Assembly: GCA_949293925.1 (NCBI GenBank)
Contig: CASFFI010000039.1
Location: 1 to 8,114, forward strand
DNA: 8,114 bases
From: an uncultured Christensenella sp.
GTDB lineage: Bacteria; Bacillota; Clostridia; Christensenellales; UBA1242
Reading direction: 5' to 3'
Below the pieces are notes generated by a model. It had not been told where the DNA came from and made no database searches. It worked only from the letters and a program-made list of their open reading frames with translations. A program made the translations under genes and the position numbers. Positions 6,306 through 8,114 of the stretch are shown here, one piece after another; position 1 is the first letter of the stretch, and every line of letters starts with the position of its first letter.

Positions 6306-6458
6306 ATGAATTATTTATCAATTCATACCGCTTCATCTATTGAAAATTTCGCTAATCTTATGAATGAAACTGCAAAAAAGCAGGGGCTACTAATTCACAT
6401 TTTGCAAATCCTCAATAGTTGTGAGAAATTATTGGATAATATAACTAATGAAAATTAA
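6306..6458 (+). CDS. Possible 50-residue small protein, unrecognised
   Basis: An ATG-to-TAA ORF of 50 codons begins 7 bases after the spoVT stop and is in the same frame as spoVT, separated by TAA AAT TAA. The product would be a soluble, helical peptide with residues such as IENFANLMNETAKKQGLLIH followed by a Leu/Ile-rich segment. There is no Shine-Dalgarno before it. Codons such as ACC, CTC, ATC, CAG and GGG are rarer in the neighbours, and the segment is more GC-rich than the flanking DNA. That compositional contrast suggests it is not just intergenic drift: it could be a small gene, a decayed fragment of a longer one, or part of a structured transcript. I recognise no family. Confidence 0.3.
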   Translation: MNYLSIHTASSIENFANLMNETAKKQGLLIHILQILNSCEKLLDNITNEN

Positions 6459-6519
6459 ATATTAAAAATTATGATAGTGAATACATATTTAAAAATATTT
6501 AACACAGATCTAATAACCT

Positions 6520-6589
6520 AAGATGTTTTTTTATATTGAAAATAACAAAAGATTTTAAGTAATTAAAATAATTAGTAGCATCTTTTTTT
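6520..6589 (+). terminator. Nested hairpin with T-run, possible terminator
   Basis: An outer stem pairs AAGATGTT (6520-6527) with AGCATCTT (6577-6584), including one G-U pair, and runs into seven T residues. Inside the large loop an independent 7-bp hairpin, ATTTTAA (6552-6558) with TTAAAAT (6563-6569), would bring the outer arms together. It lies about 220 bases after spoVT and 60 bases after the 50-codon ORF, so it may end that transcript. The stem is AT-rich and the loop large, which lowers confidence. Confidence 0.4.
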
Positions 6590-6998
6590 AGTCGTGTTTT
6601 ATATAAAAATTTGTAATATAATTAGTTTATTTTCATTACTTTTTCTATTTGAAGATTCTATTTTCCTCCAAATGAATAAATTATAAAAGTCAAATTATAA
6701 TCTAAAATACAATTAAACAACTATAATGATAAAAGTAATTAAAATATTAAAAAAAACACATCGAATAATACATATAGCTTAAGATAAATAATTCAAATCA
6801 TAAAGAAAGAATAAAAATAAAAAAATAACAATTCAAAATATAAACAATATTATACAATCAGTATATTCATAAAATTAAAAAACACAATTCAAATCATAAA
6901 GGTTAAAAAATTATATGTATAAATTGAATACAAAAGTAAAAATAAAAATCAAATAATTATATTGATTGAATTTATTTATTGCTATGTGAATTAAATAG
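6590..6998. other. Extreme AT-rich gene-free stretch with A-rich plus strand
   Basis: By hand count, 6661-6960 has about 43 G or C in 300 bases (roughly 14%). The plus strand is strongly enriched in A over T, with runs such as AATAAAAATAAAAAAATAACA. No ORF of note, RNA gene or mobile element is visible in it. It is the 3' flank of the dus gene on the minus strand and holds the repeated 16-mer described separately. Confidence 0.7.
6790..6901 (+). repeat. Short dispersed direct repeat, two exact 16-base copies and one degenerate
   Basis: The 16-mer AATTCAAATCATAAAG occurs at 6790-6805 and again at 6886-6901. A related copy, AATTCAAAATATAAAC, lies at 6830-6845. Distances between copies are 40 and 56 bases, so it is not a regular tandem or CRISPR array. 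In such A-rich DNA part of the likeness may be compositional, but the shared ATTCAAATCATAAAG includes three C/G positions. Confidence 0.5.
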
Positions 6999-8021
6999 TT
7001 ATTCTTGATTGTTGCAAAGTGAATTAATTAAATCAAACATTTCATCTTTAGTTTTTACTGAAAAAATTTTTAATCTCAAATCAGTTACATTCTGCATTCC
7101 AGAAACAAAATAGGCAAAATGTTTTTTGAAATAATTTACAGCAAATTCTTCTTTTGAAAAATAATTTAAAAGTTGATTAAAATAGTATTTTAATATATTT
7201 TGTTTTAAAAAAATTTCTTTATTTTCATTATTTAACGAAAAAAACTTAAAATTTTTGTCAATATTTAGAAATTTTCTTAAATTTTTATAAATTTTTTTAT
7301 TATTTAAATAATCTATTCCTTTTAATTTAAAGAAAATAAATGGGTCTGATAATACACCTCTGCCTATCATAACACCTGCAACATTGCAAGATTTTGCAAT
7401 TGAAACATCGTTAATAGTTCGTATATCGCCACTAAATATTACAGGTATTTTGACTGTTTGCGTTAGCTTTTTATAAGCGTCAATATCTACTCTACCTGAA
7501 TATTGTTGTTCTCTTGTCCTTGCATGTAAAATTAAAAAAGATGCACCTGCTTCTTCCATTGATTTTGCAAATTCTAAATAATTATTTTTTCCATTTATGC
7601 CTAGTCTAAATTTTACACTTACGGGTTTTGTTGTGTTTTTTACAATGCCTTCAATTATTTTTTTTGTATTATCTAGATTTGACATCATTGCACAGCCGTC
7701 TTTATTTTTTACTATTTTAGGCGCGGGACAACCACAATTGATATCTATTATATCAAAATTTTTTATTTCATCTAACTTTAATGCCTCTAAATATGCTGGT
7801 AGTTCGTGACCAAATAATTGCACACATTTTAAAATTTTAGATTTTTTTATAGTTATCATTTTTTTTGTAACACTACTTGCATATTGTAATGCCTTGGTGC
7901 TTATCATTTCTGTAGTCGTCATATCTGCACCTAAATGTTCCATAATTTCAGTATAGATTGGGTCAGTTATCCCAGCCATAGGCGCTAATGCATATATAAA
8001 TTTTTTAAATGATTTTTTCAT
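6999..8021 (-). CDS. dusB: tRNA-dihydrouridine synthase, DusB-like
   Basis: This 340-residue FMN enzyme reduces specific uridines in tRNA to dihydrouridine using NADPH. The TIM-barrel motifs are in order: LAPMAGITD (residues 12-20, FMN), TEMISTKAL (37-45), the catalytic DINCGCPAPK (93-102) with Cys98 as the proton donor, VSVKFRLG (134-141), LHARTREQQYSG (165-176), IPVIFSGDI (192-200) and GVMIGRGVLSDPFIF (216-230, FMN phosphate). The C-terminal helical tRNA-binding domain ends in FKKHFAYFVSGMQNVTDLR. The usual N-G-D of the seventh strand reads S-G-D here. An Asn/Lys/Phe-rich segment at about 237-290 reflects the AT-rich genome. The start at 8021 has no Shine-Dalgarno, and the barrel leaves no room for a later one. 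The Dus family is certain; the B subtype is likely because Bacillota enzymes of this type are usually so named. Confidence 0.93.
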   Translation of the reverse strand: MKKSFKKFIYALAPMAGITDPIYTEIMEHLGADMTTTEMISTKALQYASSVTKKMITIKKSKILKCVQLFGHELPAYLEALKLDEIKNFDIIDINCGCPAPKIVKNKDGCAMMSNLDNTKKIIEGIVKNTTKPVSVKFRLGINGKNNYLEFAKSMEEAGASFLILHARTREQQYSGRVDIDAYKKLTQTVKIPVIFSGDIRTINDVSIAKSCNVAGVMIGRGVLSDPFIFFKLKGIDYLNNKKIYKNLRKFLNIDKNFKFFSLNNENKEIFLKQNILKYYFNQLLNYFSKEEFAVNYFKKHFAYFVSGMQNVTDLRLKIFSVKTKDEMFDLINSLCNNQE

Positions 8022-8027
8022 TCTTTT

Positions 8028-8055
8028 ATATTAACAAACTATTTGATTTTTACAA
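8028..8055 (-). promoter_or_regulatory. Candidate dus promoter abutting the start codon
   Basis: On the minus strand, TGtTAATAT (-10 at 8033-8028 with an extended TG) is preceded 16 bases upstream by TTGTAA (8055-8050). Only 6 bases, AAAAGA, separate the -10 from the ATG at 8021, so transcription would start at or next to the start codon and yield a leaderless or nearly leaderless mRNA. A second choice, TTGCAA (8076-8071) with TAAAAA (8052-8047), would leave a short leader but still no Shine-Dalgarno. Confidence 0.45.
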
Positions 8056-8087
8056 ATAAATTTTATTAGTTTGCAAAAAATATTTTT

Positions 8088-8114
8088 ATGGATAAAGAAA
8101 AAATTTTGCGTTCA
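8088..8114 (+). CDS. Possible start of a divergent plus-strand gene (partial)
   Basis: An ATG at 8088 opens a frame reading MDKEKILRS up to the window edge. The composition (Asp, Lys, Glu, Lys) looks like a protein start, and the position suits a gene divergent from dus. No clear Shine-Dalgarno precedes it (A-rich, then T-run), and nine codons cannot identify a product. Confidence 0.25.

Noticed and set aside
6599..6669. Minus-strand GGAGG at 6669-6665 followed by an open frame beginning with ATA
   Set aside because: The only suitably placed codon is ATA, the spacing is short (about 3 bases), and the frame lasts only 20 codons. It could be a dead start codon but cannot be supported.
6790..6901. 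CRISPR array
   Set aside because: Copies are only 16 bases, unequally spaced and partly degenerate, with low-complexity DNA between them.

Overview
The window is AT-rich throughout and reads as the chromosome of a low-GC, spore-forming Bacillota, most likely a Clostridia-type bacterium. Supporting signs are a clear SpoVT sporulation regulator, strong AGGAG-type ribosome binding sites, A/T-ending codons, a half-size TSUP transporter pair and a clostridial-type small XRE repressor. I see no transposase, integrase, CRISPR array, tRNA or rRNA gene. The species cannot be named from this sequence.

Layout. At the left edge (1-44, minus) is the N-terminus of a secreted or membrane protein that continues outside the window. 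Next is a small plus-strand protein with a LysM domain (121-408), then about 295 bases of AT-rich DNA with no convincing gene. A divergent pair follows: a small XRE/Cro-type regulator (704-946, minus) and a SLOG-fold (YpsA/DUF1273-like) protein (1109-1552, plus) with a good extended -10 promoter. A hairpin with T-runs on both sides (about 1669-1703) separates the SLOG gene from a very large convergent gene (1751-4876, minus). That gene encodes a 1041-residue single-pass surface protein: signal peptide, two alternating pairs of beta-rich extracellular modules, an acidic linker, one membrane helix and a cytoplasmic coiled coil. Its promoter (4909-4937) faces away from a plus-strand cluster.

That cluster holds two adjacent half-length TSUP (TauE/SafE) membrane proteins (4970-5332 and 5341-5724) and spoVT (5763-6299), spaced closely enough to be one transcript. 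Then come an unexplained 50-codon ORF (6306-6458), a nested terminator-like hairpin (6520-6589), and an AT desert of about 14% G+C with a repeated 16-mer. The window ends with a DusB-type tRNA-dihydrouridine synthase (6999-8021, minus), whose best promoter would give an almost leaderless transcript, and possibly the first codons of a divergent plus-strand gene at the right edge.

How the genes work together. The two TSUP halves probably assemble into one transporter. SpoVT is a forespore transcription factor and may simply sit at the end of their transcript. The XRE/SLOG pair has the arrangement of a self-contained regulator and ligand-binding unit, but nothing in the sequence shows what it controls. 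The large surface protein is the least explained and most interesting gene. No well-known defence or metabolic system is evident, and no complete new system can be demonstrated from this window alone.
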